From Gemmataceae bacterium (GTDB taxonomy: Bacteria; Planctomycetota; Planctomycetia; Gemmatales; Gemmataceae), in assembly GCA_022842245.1 (NCBI GenBank), contig JALHPZ010000010.1:1-64000 (forward strand): a DNA stretch of 64,000 bases, read 5' to 3'. Below the pieces are notes generated by a model. The model saw only the letters and a program-made list of their open reading frames with translations. It had not been told where the DNA came from and did no database searches. Of the stretch, positions 18,773-28,408 are shown in pieces. Every line of letters begins with the position of its first letter. Position 1 is the stretch's first letter. A program made the translations under genes and the position numbers.

Positions 18773-18794
18773 GCGGGGGGCCATCGCCCCCCGC
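18773..18794 (-). terminator. Probable terminator upstream of lpdA
   Basis: Stem GCGGGGGG (18773-18780) and CCCCCCGC (18787-18794) with a 6-nt loop, downstream of the gene ending at 18824 on the minus strand. There is no good T-tract, so it could be a strong pause rather than a classical terminator. It lies 20 nt before the lpdA start. Confidence 0.55.
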
Positions 18795-18823
18795 AGTCCG
18801 GTCATTGTAGGAACAAGAACGGC

Positions 18824-19618
18824 TTACCGGTCTTCGTCGTCCCAGTCGCCGCGATCTTCGTCTTCGTCTTCCTCTTCGTTTTTTTCCTCTTCGTCCCCGA
18901 AGTTACCGGTGATGCCGTTGAAGATCGCCCCGATGCCACCGAGAGCGATGGCGATGCCGATGAACATGAGCTTGGTGGCACCGCGACCGCCCATGTCGGA
19001 AAGGAAATAGGCGAGTGCGCCACCGGCGAGGATTGCAAGGATCCCCCCACCGATATACAGCAACCGCTTGCCACCATCGGATTGCTCGTCCCGCTTGCGG
19101 CGATTCTTCTTGCGGTTCTTTTTGCGTTTACTGGGGCGTTCCTCTTCGTCGTCGTCCGCGGTTGCGGCGGCCCGTTTGGATTTCCGCTTGCTGGGGCGTT
19201 CGTCTTCTTCGTCTTCATCATCATCGTCGCGGCGCGAGCCACGGCGTTTGCTGGGGCGGTCGTCCTCCTCGTCATCGTCGAGATCTCGACGATTCGACCG
19301 TCGTTTCGATCGCGGGGCGTCGTCGTCATCGTCGTCCACGACATCAAAGTCGTCATCGGCCTTGGCGGCCTTCTTACGGGGCGGCGGATCGTCGTCGACG
19401 ACCTCGAAATCGTCGTCGGCCGGTTTCGGCTTCGGTGGCGATGCGGCCGGGATCGCTCGTGCCACGGCGGGTCGTGCGGCCGGTACGGCGGCGCTCGATG
19501 CCGATGCGGCGGGCACGTTCGCCACGCCGTTGCAAGACGGGCACTTCACGCGCTTCCCCGCGTGTTCGTCCCCGACTTTCAAGGTTTTTCCACAGCCACA
19601 GGCGAACGTGATGGGCAT
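18824..19618 (-). CDS. Zinc-ribbon membrane protein with alternating acidic/basic blocks
   Basis: 264 residues from the ATG at 19618. The N-terminus has CGCG and CPSC Cys pairs of a small zinc ribbon (MPITFACGCGKTLKVG). A disordered region of about 140 residues follows, made of alternating Asp/Glu tracts and basic RPSKRKS-like blocks. Two transmembrane helices lie near 185-230 and a very acidic tail ends the protein. The ribbon-linker-membrane layout recurs in planctomycetes. The charged blocks suggest nucleic-acid or protein contacts, but this is inference. Confidence 0.82.
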   Translation of the reverse strand: MPITFACGCGKTLKVGDEHAGKRVKCPSCNGVANVPAASASSAAVPAARPAVARAIPAASPPKPKPADDDFEVVDDDPPPRKKAAKADDDFDVVDDDDDDAPRSKRRSNRRDLDDDEEDDRPSKRRGSRRDDDDEDEEDERPSKRKSKRAAATADDDEEERPSKRKKNRKKNRRKRDEQSDGGKRLLYIGGGILAILAGGALAYFLSDMGGRGATKLMFIGIAIALGGIGAIFNGITGNFGDEEEKNEEEDEDEDRGDWDDEDR

Positions 19619-19668
19619 GGCGGATTTCCAACAGATAGGGCTGGCGAAGATTGTACCACGCCGACCAA

Positions 19669-20811
19669 TTACTTCAACTTGGGAAGCTCGCGTTTTAACA
19701 GTTCGAAGCGTTGTTTGAGACGTTCCTTCAACCAGTTGATCTCGTTCTTGTAGTTATCGGCCCAGCCCTTGTTAATTGGCGTCATCGCCTCCCTGATGCG
19801 CGGCGCCAGCTCGTCGATCCGCTTGTACATTTTCTCCTGCGTGAAGTGCTTCTCGGTCATCTCCTTGAGTTTCTCGATGGTCTTCTTCTTCCCTTCGGGG
19901 TGGTCGAGGATCGCCCGCGCCGCCATGCCGCCCCAGCCGTGCCAGAGGCCCTCGCCGGGGTTCTGCCACATCTGGTCCATGCCGTGGGGTACGATGACCG
20001 CCTTGCCGTGCTTCGGATCCTTCGGGAAGAAGATGCGGTAGTTGTTCGGCTTGCGGATGTAACCGTCCCAGTCCGCGGTGATGATCTGAAGGGCGGCGCT
20101 GGCGCAGAACTTGTCCACATCCAGCAGCTTGGACACTTCCTGATAACGTTTGTTGGCATCGCCCTCGTTGCAGGCCTTCACGAGCGCCTTCAGGTCCTTG
20201 CGGCCGTTGTCGACGCCGTGGTCGAGTTTCAGGTCGCCATTGATGTCGGTGAGGAAGCCTCCGTCGTAGAGGTTGCCGTCGGAAGTCTTGAAATGGCGTT
20301 TCAGCCAGCCGGTGTCGAAGCCTTCCTTGAGGACGTACAGCCCGACCTTGCGGCCGTTGAGTTCACCGAGGGCGTGGGTGCAGCGGCAGGCCGGCACGCC
20401 CATCGCGAGCGCAAGCTCGTTGGCGAGCAGTTCCTGGAGGAAACTGCCATCCTGCGCACCGTTGTTCAGGTGGAGCTTGTCGATGCCGCGGAACTTCTGG
20501 CCGTCGGTGAACTTATCGAAATTGAGGGTTAGCCCCGGCTTGTCGTTCCAGTCCCGCCAGGACCCGGCCGCGCCCTTGAGGTGCAGGCCGACGTTCGTGT
20601 AGGCCTTGTCGTCCACGCGGATGGTCGCTTTCACGTACTTGCGCGGATCGCCCCGGAGTTGCCGCAGGTTCGCTTCGTCGAGCGTCACCTTGATCGTCGG
20701 CACCGCGCCTTCGGGCTTGAACAGGTCGACGGTTTCGTCCTTGGACTGGCCACGCGCGGTCCCACACAGGATCAGCAGCGTCAAGCACCAACCGAATCGA
20801 TGGTCCGTCAT
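19669..20811 (-). CDS. CotH kinase family protein, secreted
   Basis: 380 residues from the ATG at 20811, with a signal peptide (LTLLILCGTARG). The body matches the CotH family: VGLHLKGAAGSW (the N-terminal strand with Lys), KLHLNNGAQDGSFLQELLANELALAMGVPA, GLYVLKEGFDTGWLKRHF, ADWDGYIRKPNNYRIF and HGMDQMW. In Bacillus, CotH is an atypical kinase of spore-coat proteins. Bacterial homologues outside Firmicutes are mostly extracellular and of unknown substrate. It lies divergent from dacB, 112 bp apart. A TTGACA at 20865-20860 could be its -35, but the -10 is poor. Confidence 0.88.
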   Translation of the reverse strand: MTDHRFGWCLTLLILCGTARGQSKDETVDLFKPEGAVPTIKVTLDEANLRQLRGDPRKYVKATIRVDDKAYTNVGLHLKGAAGSWRDWNDKPGLTLNFDKFTDGQKFRGIDKLHLNNGAQDGSFLQELLANELALAMGVPACRCTHALGELNGRKVGLYVLKEGFDTGWLKRHFKTSDGNLYDGGFLTDINGDLKLDHGVDNGRKDLKALVKACNEGDANKRYQEVSKLLDVDKFCASAALQIITADWDGYIRKPNNYRIFFPKDPKHGKAVIVPHGMDQMWQNPGEGLWHGWGGMAARAILDHPEGKKKTIEKLKEMTEKHFTQEKMYKRIDELAPRIREAMTPINKGWADNYKNEINWLKERLKQRFELLKRELPKLK

Positions 20812-20923
20812 TCTCGGCCTCCGGAAGATCACATCTAGAGTCCCGAACCGAAGGACGGTTGTCAACGGGCATTCCGGCGTTTAGGATCGGCCTTCACGAT
20901 TCCTCTGTCGACGGGAGCCGACC

Positions 20924-22462
20924 ATGCGCGTTCTACCTCTGGCGATCATTCTTCTGTGCTCCGGCACGTCGCCGGCCCAAGATGCGCCCCTCGCGAAGAA
21001 ACTCGAAGCCCTGATCGACGGCCCCGACTACAAGCAGGCGAGTTGGGGCGTACTGGTGACCGACGCGAAGACCGGGGCGGAAGTGTACGCCCGCAACGCC
21101 GACAAGCTGTTCACGCCGGCGTCCGTCACGAAACTCTACTCGTGCGCGGCGGCCCTCATCGCGCTCGGGCCGGACCATACCGTGCGCACGCGCGTCGTGA
21201 AGCGCGGAGAAACGAAGTCCGGCACGCTCCGCGGCGACCTCGTGCTCGTTGCCGCCGGCGACCTCACGATGGGCGGCCGCACCGGCAAGGACGGGCACAT
21301 CCTCTTCCGGAATTCCGACCACATCTACGCGAACTTCAGCGGCGAAGCGTACCTCACCGACTCGAACCCGCTTGCCGGATTGGAGAGTCTCGCGAAGCAG
21401 GTCGCCGACGCGGGCATCAAGGAAGTGGCCGGGGAAGTACTCGTCGACGACCGCCTCTTCGACCGCGCGTTCGGCTCCGGCAGCGGGCCGGACGCAATCT
21501 CTCCCATCATCGTGAACGACAACATCGTCGACGTGCTCGTCACGCCCGGCAAGGCATCCGGCGAACCCGCCACCGTGAAGCTCATACCCGAAACCGAGTA
21601 TCTCAAGGCCGACATTCAGGTCGTCACCGGTGCGAAGGGGTCGCGGGCAACGCTCGCGCTCGAGACCATCGACGCGCACCGCTTCCGCGTTCGCGGCTCC
21701 ATTCCGGTCGACAGTCCGCCACGCCTGCGCATCTACGGTGTGGCCGATCCGGCCGGATTCGCGCGCGGCCTGTTCATCGAGGCTCTCCGCCGCGCCGGCG
21801 TGCGCGTCAACGCCCACGTCTTCAAGCCCGCGAAGCCCGACCTGCCCGAAACCGTGGAGACGCTGGAAACGGTCGCATCGATCGAGTCGGCGAAACTACA
21901 GGATGAAATCCGGGTGACGTTGAAGGTGAGCCACAACCTGTACGCGGGCACCCTGCCCTGCCGCGTGGCCGTGAAAAACGGCAAGCGCACGGCCGCGGCC
22001 GGACTGCGGGAACAGGGGAAAATCCTGAAAGAGTTGGGGGTCGATTCGCCAACCATCTCCTTCGGCGGCGGTGCCGGCGGCGCCTGGGCCGATTGCGTCA
22101 CGCCTCGCGCTACGGTGGCACTGCTCGCCGCCATGCGCAAACGCCCCGAATGGGACACCTACAAGGCCGCCCTGCCGATCCTCGGCGTCGACGGCACACT
22201 CGCCGAAGTCGTGTCGAAGGACAGCCCGGCGCGCGGCAAGGTCTTCGCCAAGACCGGCACTCTCAGCTACGACGACAACCTCAACGGCCGAACGCTCCTC
22301 CGCAGCAAGGCGCTCGCCGGCGTCATGACGACGGCGAAGGGGACCGAATTGAATCTCGCGATGTTCGTCAACAACGTGCCGCTGCCCGCCGGAGTGACGT
22401 CGACGCGCGAAGGCAAGATGCTTGGTAAGCTGTGCGAAGTGATCCACGACCACGGACCATGA
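20924..22462 (+). CDS. dacB: D-alanyl-D-alanine carboxypeptidase/endopeptidase (PBP4 type)
   Basis: 512 residues with a signal peptide. All three penicillin-binding motifs are present: SVTK (Ser67 nucleophile, Lys70), SHN (336-338) and KTGT (443-446). It belongs to peptidase family S13, which trims D-Ala and cuts peptide crosslinks in peptidoglycan. This supports a peptidoglycan wall, as now known for most planctomycetes. The insertion domain between SxxK and SHN is long, as is usual for the PBP4 class. It is convergent with the phosphatase gene, with 7 bp between stops. Confidence 0.95.
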   Translation: MRVLPLAIILLCSGTSPAQDAPLAKKLEALIDGPDYKQASWGVLVTDAKTGAEVYARNADKLFTPASVTKLYSCAAALIALGPDHTVRTRVVKRGETKSGTLRGDLVLVAAGDLTMGGRTGKDGHILFRNSDHIYANFSGEAYLTDSNPLAGLESLAKQVADAGIKEVAGEVLVDDRLFDRAFGSGSGPDAISPIIVNDNIVDVLVTPGKASGEPATVKLIPETEYLKADIQVVTGAKGSRATLALETIDAHRFRVRGSIPVDSPPRLRIYGVADPAGFARGLFIEALRRAGVRVNAHVFKPAKPDLPETVETLETVASIESAKLQDEIRVTLKVSHNLYAGTLPCRVAVKNGKRTAAAGLREQGKILKELGVDSPTISFGGGAGGAWADCVTPRATVALLAAMRKRPEWDTYKAALPILGVDGTLAEVVSKDSPARGKVFAKTGTLSYDDNLNGRTLLRSKALAGVMTTAKGTELNLAMFVNNVPLPAGVTSTREGKMLGKLCEVIHDHGP

Positions 22463-22469
22463 GCTGGAT

Positions 22470-24227
22470 TTACTTCAGTTCCGCCGGCAGCGGCTCCTTC
22501 GCCTCCTTCGGCGAATCGATCCCCAACAACTTCGCAAGCAGCGGCGCAACGACGAGCGAACTCGTTGCCGCTCTGCGATCGCCGAGTTTCGGAATGCCGG
22601 CACCGATCGCGAGGATCGGAATGTGCCGATCGTAGTCGTGCGGTGTGCCGTGGTCGGTGCCGGACGAAAGTGCGCCGAGGACGAGATGGTGCGGCGGCAC
22701 GACGACGGCGATGTCGCCGCAGCGGGCGGGATGGAACGACTTCTGTACCAACGGGCCGAATTTTTTCTCGGCTTCGCTCGCGAAGTCACCTGATTCCAAC
22801 GTCGTTCGCGTCAGAACCGCAAGGGGTGTCGGCCGTTCGCGAAGCCAGTTCGCGGCAGCGGCTTCGACCTCCGACGACTTCAATCCGTGGGCGTCGATCA
22901 ACCGGCGGTTCAGGTAGAGCCAAGGGTAGGTCGCCTCGAGCCGGCTGCCGAGTTCGATCCACTGCCCCGGCACACCGTCGATCGTTCCGAAGACTTTATC
23001 GAGGTGCTGGTCGAGGCCGCCGTAGAGGTCGGCGAGGCCGATCCGTTTTGCGTCGGGATCGGTTCGCACGGCGACTTCCGGCAATGGCCCCACACCGTGG
23101 TCGGCCGTCACGACGAGGGACCAGCCTCCGGGACCGACGGTCGCATCGAGGTGGGCGATCATGTCGGCGACGAGTTTATCGGAACGCAGCGTGATATCGA
23201 ACACTTCGTGGGAATCGGGTCCGTGGTCGTGGCCGAGAAGGTCGTTGGCGCTGAAACCGAGGCAAAGCAGATCGGGCGTTCCGCTCGAGCCGAGCTTTTC
23301 GCCGGCGATGGCGGCCTTGGCGAATTCCCAGAGCAGTTCGTTGCCGAACGGGGAGGCTTCGAGCATGGCGAAGTGGTTGCGGGTGCGGTCGTCCGGCGTG
23401 CCGAGGGGATAGGGGAATGTGCGCCGGCCGCCGTGAGTCCGGCTGGCTTCGCCGGCGACGTCGTCGGCGCCGAGCGCGTCGTACGCGGCGAGCGGGCCGA
23501 AACGATCCCACGTCTTGCCGGCCCAGCGAAAGACGACGCGCGAGCGGTCGAATTCGTCGACCCAGCCGGGCAGCTTGTCGCGATAGTGGGCGGAGGTGTG
23601 GAATTCGCCGGTGCCGGAATCGAAGCAGTACGCGCCGTCCGGGTCCTGGCCGCCCATGAGCACCGCGGCGCGGTCTTTAAGTGCCAGGCTGAATATGCGG
23701 CCGTTCTTCGTCTGCGCCTTCAGGGCATCGCCGACGGTCGGCGCGAGCAGGCGCTTCGGACTGAGACCGGGCCAACGTTCGCGCGTGGCGGTCTCGTCGG
23801 CCGGCACGCGCGCGACGCCGTCGAGGGTGGCGGCCGCAACGATTTGGCCGAGGGAGCGGTCGAACCAGCGATTCTCGACGATGCCGTGAACGGACGGCGT
23901 AGCGCCGGTGACGAGCGAGGCGTGCCCCGGCGCCGTGGAGGTGCCGGAATAGGGCAGTCGGACGTTCGAGAACCAAACGCCGTCTCGCTTCATCCGTTCG
24001 AAGCCGGCCGAACCGAAGTGCTGTTTCCAGCGCTCGAGGTAGTCGCCGCGGAGTTGATCGAAGACGGCGAGGACCACGAGTTTGCCGCCGCCGGTCGAGG
24101 CGATCGGCACCGGCGTGACGGGGTTGGCAGGCGCGGTCGGCTTGAGAATGACGAAGCCGACCGCCGCGAGCAGCAGCAGCGCGGGGGAGAGCAGGAGCAG
24201 GATGCGGGTGAATCGCGGGGCAGACAT
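22470..24227 (-). CDS. Alkaline phosphatase superfamily hydrolase (PafA/NPP-like), membrane-anchored
   Basis: 585 residues with an N-terminal hydrophobic anchor (about 8-28). Metal and active-site motifs of the alkaline phosphatase superfamily: FDQLRGD (Asp57), STAPGHASLVTG (a candidate nucleophile Thr near 95-97), GFSANDLLGHDHGP and TADHGVGP for the second metal pair, and DHGTPHDYD near the C-terminus. This supports a periplasmic phosphomono- or diesterase. Co-directional with the hydrolase at 24246-26213, whose stop is 18 nt upstream of this start. Confidence 0.9.
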   Translation of the reverse strand: MSAPRFTRILLLLSPALLLLAAVGFVILKPTAPANPVTPVPIASTGGGKLVVLAVFDQLRGDYLERWKQHFGSAGFERMKRDGVWFSNVRLPYSGTSTAPGHASLVTGATPSVHGIVENRWFDRSLGQIVAAATLDGVARVPADETATRERWPGLSPKRLLAPTVGDALKAQTKNGRIFSLALKDRAAVLMGGQDPDGAYCFDSGTGEFHTSAHYRDKLPGWVDEFDRSRVVFRWAGKTWDRFGPLAAYDALGADDVAGEASRTHGGRRTFPYPLGTPDDRTRNHFAMLEASPFGNELLWEFAKAAIAGEKLGSSGTPDLLCLGFSANDLLGHDHGPDSHEVFDITLRSDKLVADMIAHLDATVGPGGWSLVVTADHGVGPLPEVAVRTDPDAKRIGLADLYGGLDQHLDKVFGTIDGVPGQWIELGSRLEATYPWLYLNRRLIDAHGLKSSEVEAAAANWLRERPTPLAVLTRTTLESGDFASEAEKKFGPLVQKSFHPARCGDIAVVVPPHHLVLGALSSGTDHGTPHDYDRHIPILAIGAGIPKLGDRRAATSSLVVAPLLAKLLGIDSPKEAKEPLPAELK

Positions 24228-24245
24228 CGCGGGATCTCAGGGGCG

Positions 24246-26213
24246 TTATTGACCGTGATTCGACTGGAGCTTCCAGTTCTCGTCGAAGAATCCGGCGACT
24301 GTCACTTTGCCGGGGAACCGCGAGTTCGGCGGCGTCGTCACGTCCACGATCGCGTAGTCGGGCAGCATCGGCACCTGCCGGGCGTTGTTCAGGTATGCGT
24401 ATTCGCGGTAGGTGAAGCCGCTATTCACGACGACGTACTTCTTCGGATTCAACGGGTTCGGGTAGATGAACACGGATACCGTCGTGTCGCCGAAGGTGCG
24501 GACCGGCATTTTGTCGTAGATCTTCGCGAGGATCGCGTTGCTCTTCGGATCGCCCCAGAGCACGAGGTTGTGGTTCTTGATGTCGTCGGCGGTGATGTCC
24601 GTGTCCGCCTTTACGCGGGCGTCACCGCGGAACTGCTGGCGCCAGTGGTCGACGGCGTGCTTCATCTCCGCATCGACCCATTTGCCGATCGCCTCGTTCA
24701 TCGGCTTGCCGGTCGGCTTCACCATGACGAAGGAATCCATGAAGGCGTCGTCGATGGGGCCTTGCAAACCGGGGCGTTTGACGAGGCCTTTCGTTTCTTC
24801 GCCAAAGCCCCAGTTCTCAAACTTCGGCGGCCCGACGACAACATGCGGCCCGGAACCGATGGATGCTTTGGCGGCGATCTTGCGGCCATTGACGATCACG
24901 TCCCAGACCCCGGCCTTTGGAAGACGGAATCGGAATGCCGCGACGCCGGTGGTCTTGATCTCCGCAACGTCGTCTGTGAAGGTCGCGTTCAATGTCGCCG
25001 GCTCCCAGTGCTTGACCAGTTGCAGGATCTCGAACGGTCCGCACTGGTTGTACCGCAGGGTGTGCGTTACGAACTTGATCTCCTTCGGGAATGCCTCCTT
25101 ACCCTTCGACGCGAAGGCGTCGATTCGTTTATCGACTTCGATCTTCGCGCCTTTTTCGTAACTGTGACCGGTCTTCGGGCCGATGATGTGCGTCAGTTCC
25201 AGACCGACCTTCTTCATCTCGCGCGCCATGACGTCGGCGGCCTGCTTCTGGCGGTCGATCTCGCCGCTGTAGGCGACCGTCGGGATGTTGAAGATGTTCT
25301 GGGCGTACTCCGTCGCGTCGTACATCCGCCACAACTTCTTCTCGTACCAGGTTGGCTTCACCACTTCGTCCTGGAAGTCACGAAGGAACTCGCGAGTCTC
25401 GGAGAAGCCCGCCCCCGGCGCGGCGGCACAGAAGAGCGTCGGGTAGTGGACGGCGTACTGCCAGCAGGCGGCGCCGCCCATGCTAAAACCGCGGGCGACG
25501 ATGCGCGATTCGTCGATGCGATAGTGTTTCTTGAGGAAGTCGAGGATTTCGAGCGAGTCGATCTCGCCGGCGAACTTGTTGGCATTGCTGAACCGGCCGA
25601 AGGGATGCACGACGATCGCGCCCGCCGGCGTGAACTGGCCGGCGCTTCGTTCACGCTCGGCGATGAAGGAGAGTTCGAGATTGTTTTCGTATCGGCCGTG
25701 CCACCAGAAATCGAGGCGATGCTTGTTCGTGCCGGCGAAGTCGTATTCCTTCGGGATCACGATACCGAACGGCTGCACGTCGCCGTCGATCTTGGAGCGA
25801 TAGCCACGGACGACGAGGCCGGTCGCCGTCGTCCAGCTCGGCTTGCCATCCTTCAATTCCTTGGCCCGCTGCAGGCCCGTCTGAATGTGTTTCTTCGCGA
25901 CGGGAACATCGTTCCGCGTGGTCTTCATCGTTTTCGGATCGGTCAGCACGTACAGCTCGTTGTGCTCCAAACCGTAGCGCACGGCCTTGTGATAGATTTC
26001 CACGTCCGGCAGCAACGGATTGTCTTTCAACTCGGCGATTCGCTTGCCGAGTTCGTCCAACCCCGCCCGAAGTTCGGCCGCGTCCTCGGGCTTGATCGCG
26101 CTTCCCTTCGGCGGCACGGGCCGCACGTTGTCCGGCAGGTTGTCTTTCGGGCCATCGGCATGGATCGGCATTGTGCCGACGAGCATGACGAGCAAGAAGA
26201 GGAGACGCGACAT
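24246..26213 (-). CDS. Prolyl-oligopeptidase-like secreted alpha/beta hydrolase
   Basis: 655 residues with a signal peptide (LLFLLVMLVGTMPIHA). The nucleophile elbow GFSMGG has Ser244. Downstream, GEIDRQ and HIIGPKTGHSY supply plausible Asp and His. The C-terminal 300 residues are strand-rich and may be a substrate-binding or carbohydrate-related module. Unlike the protein at 2-2512, the catalytic serine is intact here. Probably a peptidase or acyl esterase acting outside the cytoplasm; the substrate is unknown. A sigma70-type promoter is at 26240-26268, and the phosphatase gene follows in the same direction. Confidence 0.88.
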   Translation of the reverse strand: MSRLLFLLVMLVGTMPIHADGPKDNLPDNVRPVPPKGSAIKPEDAAELRAGLDELGKRIAELKDNPLLPDVEIYHKAVRYGLEHNELYVLTDPKTMKTTRNDVPVAKKHIQTGLQRAKELKDGKPSWTTATGLVVRGYRSKIDGDVQPFGIVIPKEYDFAGTNKHRLDFWWHGRYENNLELSFIAERERSAGQFTPAGAIVVHPFGRFSNANKFAGEIDSLEILDFLKKHYRIDESRIVARGFSMGGAACWQYAVHYPTLFCAAAPGAGFSETREFLRDFQDEVVKPTWYEKKLWRMYDATEYAQNIFNIPTVAYSGEIDRQKQAADVMAREMKKVGLELTHIIGPKTGHSYEKGAKIEVDKRIDAFASKGKEAFPKEIKFVTHTLRYNQCGPFEILQLVKHWEPATLNATFTDDVAEIKTTGVAAFRFRLPKAGVWDVIVNGRKIAAKASIGSGPHVVVGPPKFENWGFGEETKGLVKRPGLQGPIDDAFMDSFVMVKPTGKPMNEAIGKWVDAEMKHAVDHWRQQFRGDARVKADTDITADDIKNHNLVLWGDPKSNAILAKIYDKMPVRTFGDTTVSVFIYPNPLNPKKYVVVNSGFTYREYAYLNNARQVPMLPDYAIVDVTTPPNSRFPGKVTVAGFFDENWKLQSNHGQ

Positions 26214-26239
26214 GAGTGGCTCCGGGGTGGGATTCTTAC

Positions 26240-26268
26240 GTTATAGACGTTTCCATTCCCTTGCCTAA
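26240..26268 (-). promoter_or_regulatory. Predicted promoter for the prolyl-oligopeptidase-like gene
   Basis: On the minus strand TTAGGC (26268-26263), a 17-bp spacer and TATAAC (26245-26240), with transcription expected to begin near 26233, about 20 nt before the ATG. It sits in the 119-bp divergent interval shared with purA. A consensus-based guess. Confidence 0.45.
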
Positions 26269-26332
26269 CTCGTTCCGTCGCCCTACGGTGTTGAAGGGAA
26301 TTGAAGACCTCTCAGCGGATCGGATTGAAGTC

Positions 26333-27619
26333 ATGCCTGCGACGTGTGTGGTCGGCCTGCAGTGGGGCGACGAAGCGAAGGGTAAGATCGTCGACATCCT
26401 CGGCGACAAGCACGACTTCGTCGTGCGCTACAACGGCGGCGCGAACGCCGGGCACACCGTCGTCTGGGGCGACCGCAAGTTTGCCCTTTCGCTACTGCCC
26501 ACGGGCGTCCTCAAGCCGCATGTGAAGTCCGTCATCGGCAACGGCGTCGTCGTGTATCCGCCGCGGTTCATCGAGGAGGTCGAGAAGCTCCGCTCCGGCG
26601 GCGTGAGCGTCGGCGCCAATCTCGTCGTCAGCGAACACGCCCACACGATCTTCCCCTACCACATGGAAGAGGAACGCCTTGCCGAGGCGGACGGCGACGG
26701 CAAGATCGGCACCACCGGTCGCGGCATCGGGCCTTGCTACCAGGACAAGGTCGGCCGGCGCTTCGGTGTCCGTGTTGGCGAACTCCTGCACCCAAAGCAC
26801 CTTCGGGAGCGATTGAACTACATCGTGCCGTTCAAGAACCGCATCCTCGCCGCGTTCGGCATCGGTGCGAAGGCGTTCGACGCTAACCAACTCTGCGACG
26901 AATATCTCGGCTACGCCGAGTTTCTCAAACCCCACGTCGCCGACACGCCGAAGCTGCTCAACGACGCCCTCGCGGCGGGCAAGAACATCCTCTTCGAGGC
27001 CGCGCAGGGCAGCCTCTTGGACATCGATCATGGCACGTTCCCGTACGTGACCAGTTCCAGTAGCCTGCCGTCGGGGATCTGGCCCGGCAGCGGCGTGCCC
27101 GCCCGCGCCGTCTCGCGCATCATCGGCATCCTCAAGGCGTACACCACCCGAGTCGGCCGAGGTCCCTTCCCCACCGAACTCGACGACGGACCCGACGGCA
27201 TCGGCAATCGCATCCGCACCATCGGCCGCGAATTCGGCACCGTCACCGGCCGCCCACGCCGCGTCGGCTGGTTCGACGCCGTCGCCGCCCGCTATACCGC
27301 CACGCTCGCCGACGTGGATGTCATCTCGATCATGCTTCTGGACGTTCTCAGCGGGTTGAAGGAATTGAAGATCTGTACGGCCTACGAACTCGACGGCGAG
27401 CGGATCACGCACTTCCCGAGCGATTCGTTCCGCCTCGAACGCTGCAAGCCGGTGCTGGAGACCGTGCCCGGGTGGAGCGAGGACATCACCACGGCGCGTA
27501 AACTCGCCGACCTCCCCGCGGCCGCCCGCAACTACGTCGACCGCATCGCCGGGATCCTCGGGAAGAAAGTCGCCTTCGTTTCCGTCGGACCGGACCGCGA
27601 CCAGACGATCGTTCCGTAA
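26333..27619 (+). CDS. purA: Adenylosuccinate synthetase
   Basis: 428 residues from the ATG at 26333, the usual length. It couples IMP and aspartate with GTP hydrolysis in AMP synthesis. Motifs: GLQWGDEAKGKIVD (P-loop region; the usual GDEGKGK has Gly to Ala here), NGGANAGHT, TTGRGIGPCYQDK, QGSLLDIDHGTFPYVTSS, and TTRVGRGPFPTE. It heads a plus-strand run with uppS (9 nt later), cdsA and phoH. I discarded upstream in-frame starts because the family begins at this Met. Confidence 0.97.
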   Translation: MPATCVVGLQWGDEAKGKIVDILGDKHDFVVRYNGGANAGHTVVWGDRKFALSLLPTGVLKPHVKSVIGNGVVVYPPRFIEEVEKLRSGGVSVGANLVVSEHAHTIFPYHMEEERLAEADGDGKIGTTGRGIGPCYQDKVGRRFGVRVGELLHPKHLRERLNYIVPFKNRILAAFGIGAKAFDANQLCDEYLGYAEFLKPHVADTPKLLNDALAAGKNILFEAAQGSLLDIDHGTFPYVTSSSSLPSGIWPGSGVPARAVSRIIGILKAYTTRVGRGPFPTELDDGPDGIGNRIRTIGREFGTVTGRPRRVGWFDAVAARYTATLADVDVISIMLLDVLSGLKELKICTAYELDGERITHFPSDSFRLERCKPVLETVPGWSEDITTARKLADLPAAARNYVDRIAGILGKKVAFVSVGPDRDQTIVP

Positions 27620-27628
27620 GATCCCTCC

Positions 27629-28405
<777 letters not shown>

Positions 28406-28408
28406 CCA

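Noticed and set aside
18740..18800. Possible tRNA-like sequence near the GGGGGG hairpin
   Set aside because: A TTCGATTCC-like string occurs, but no acceptor, anticodon or D arm can be formed around it.
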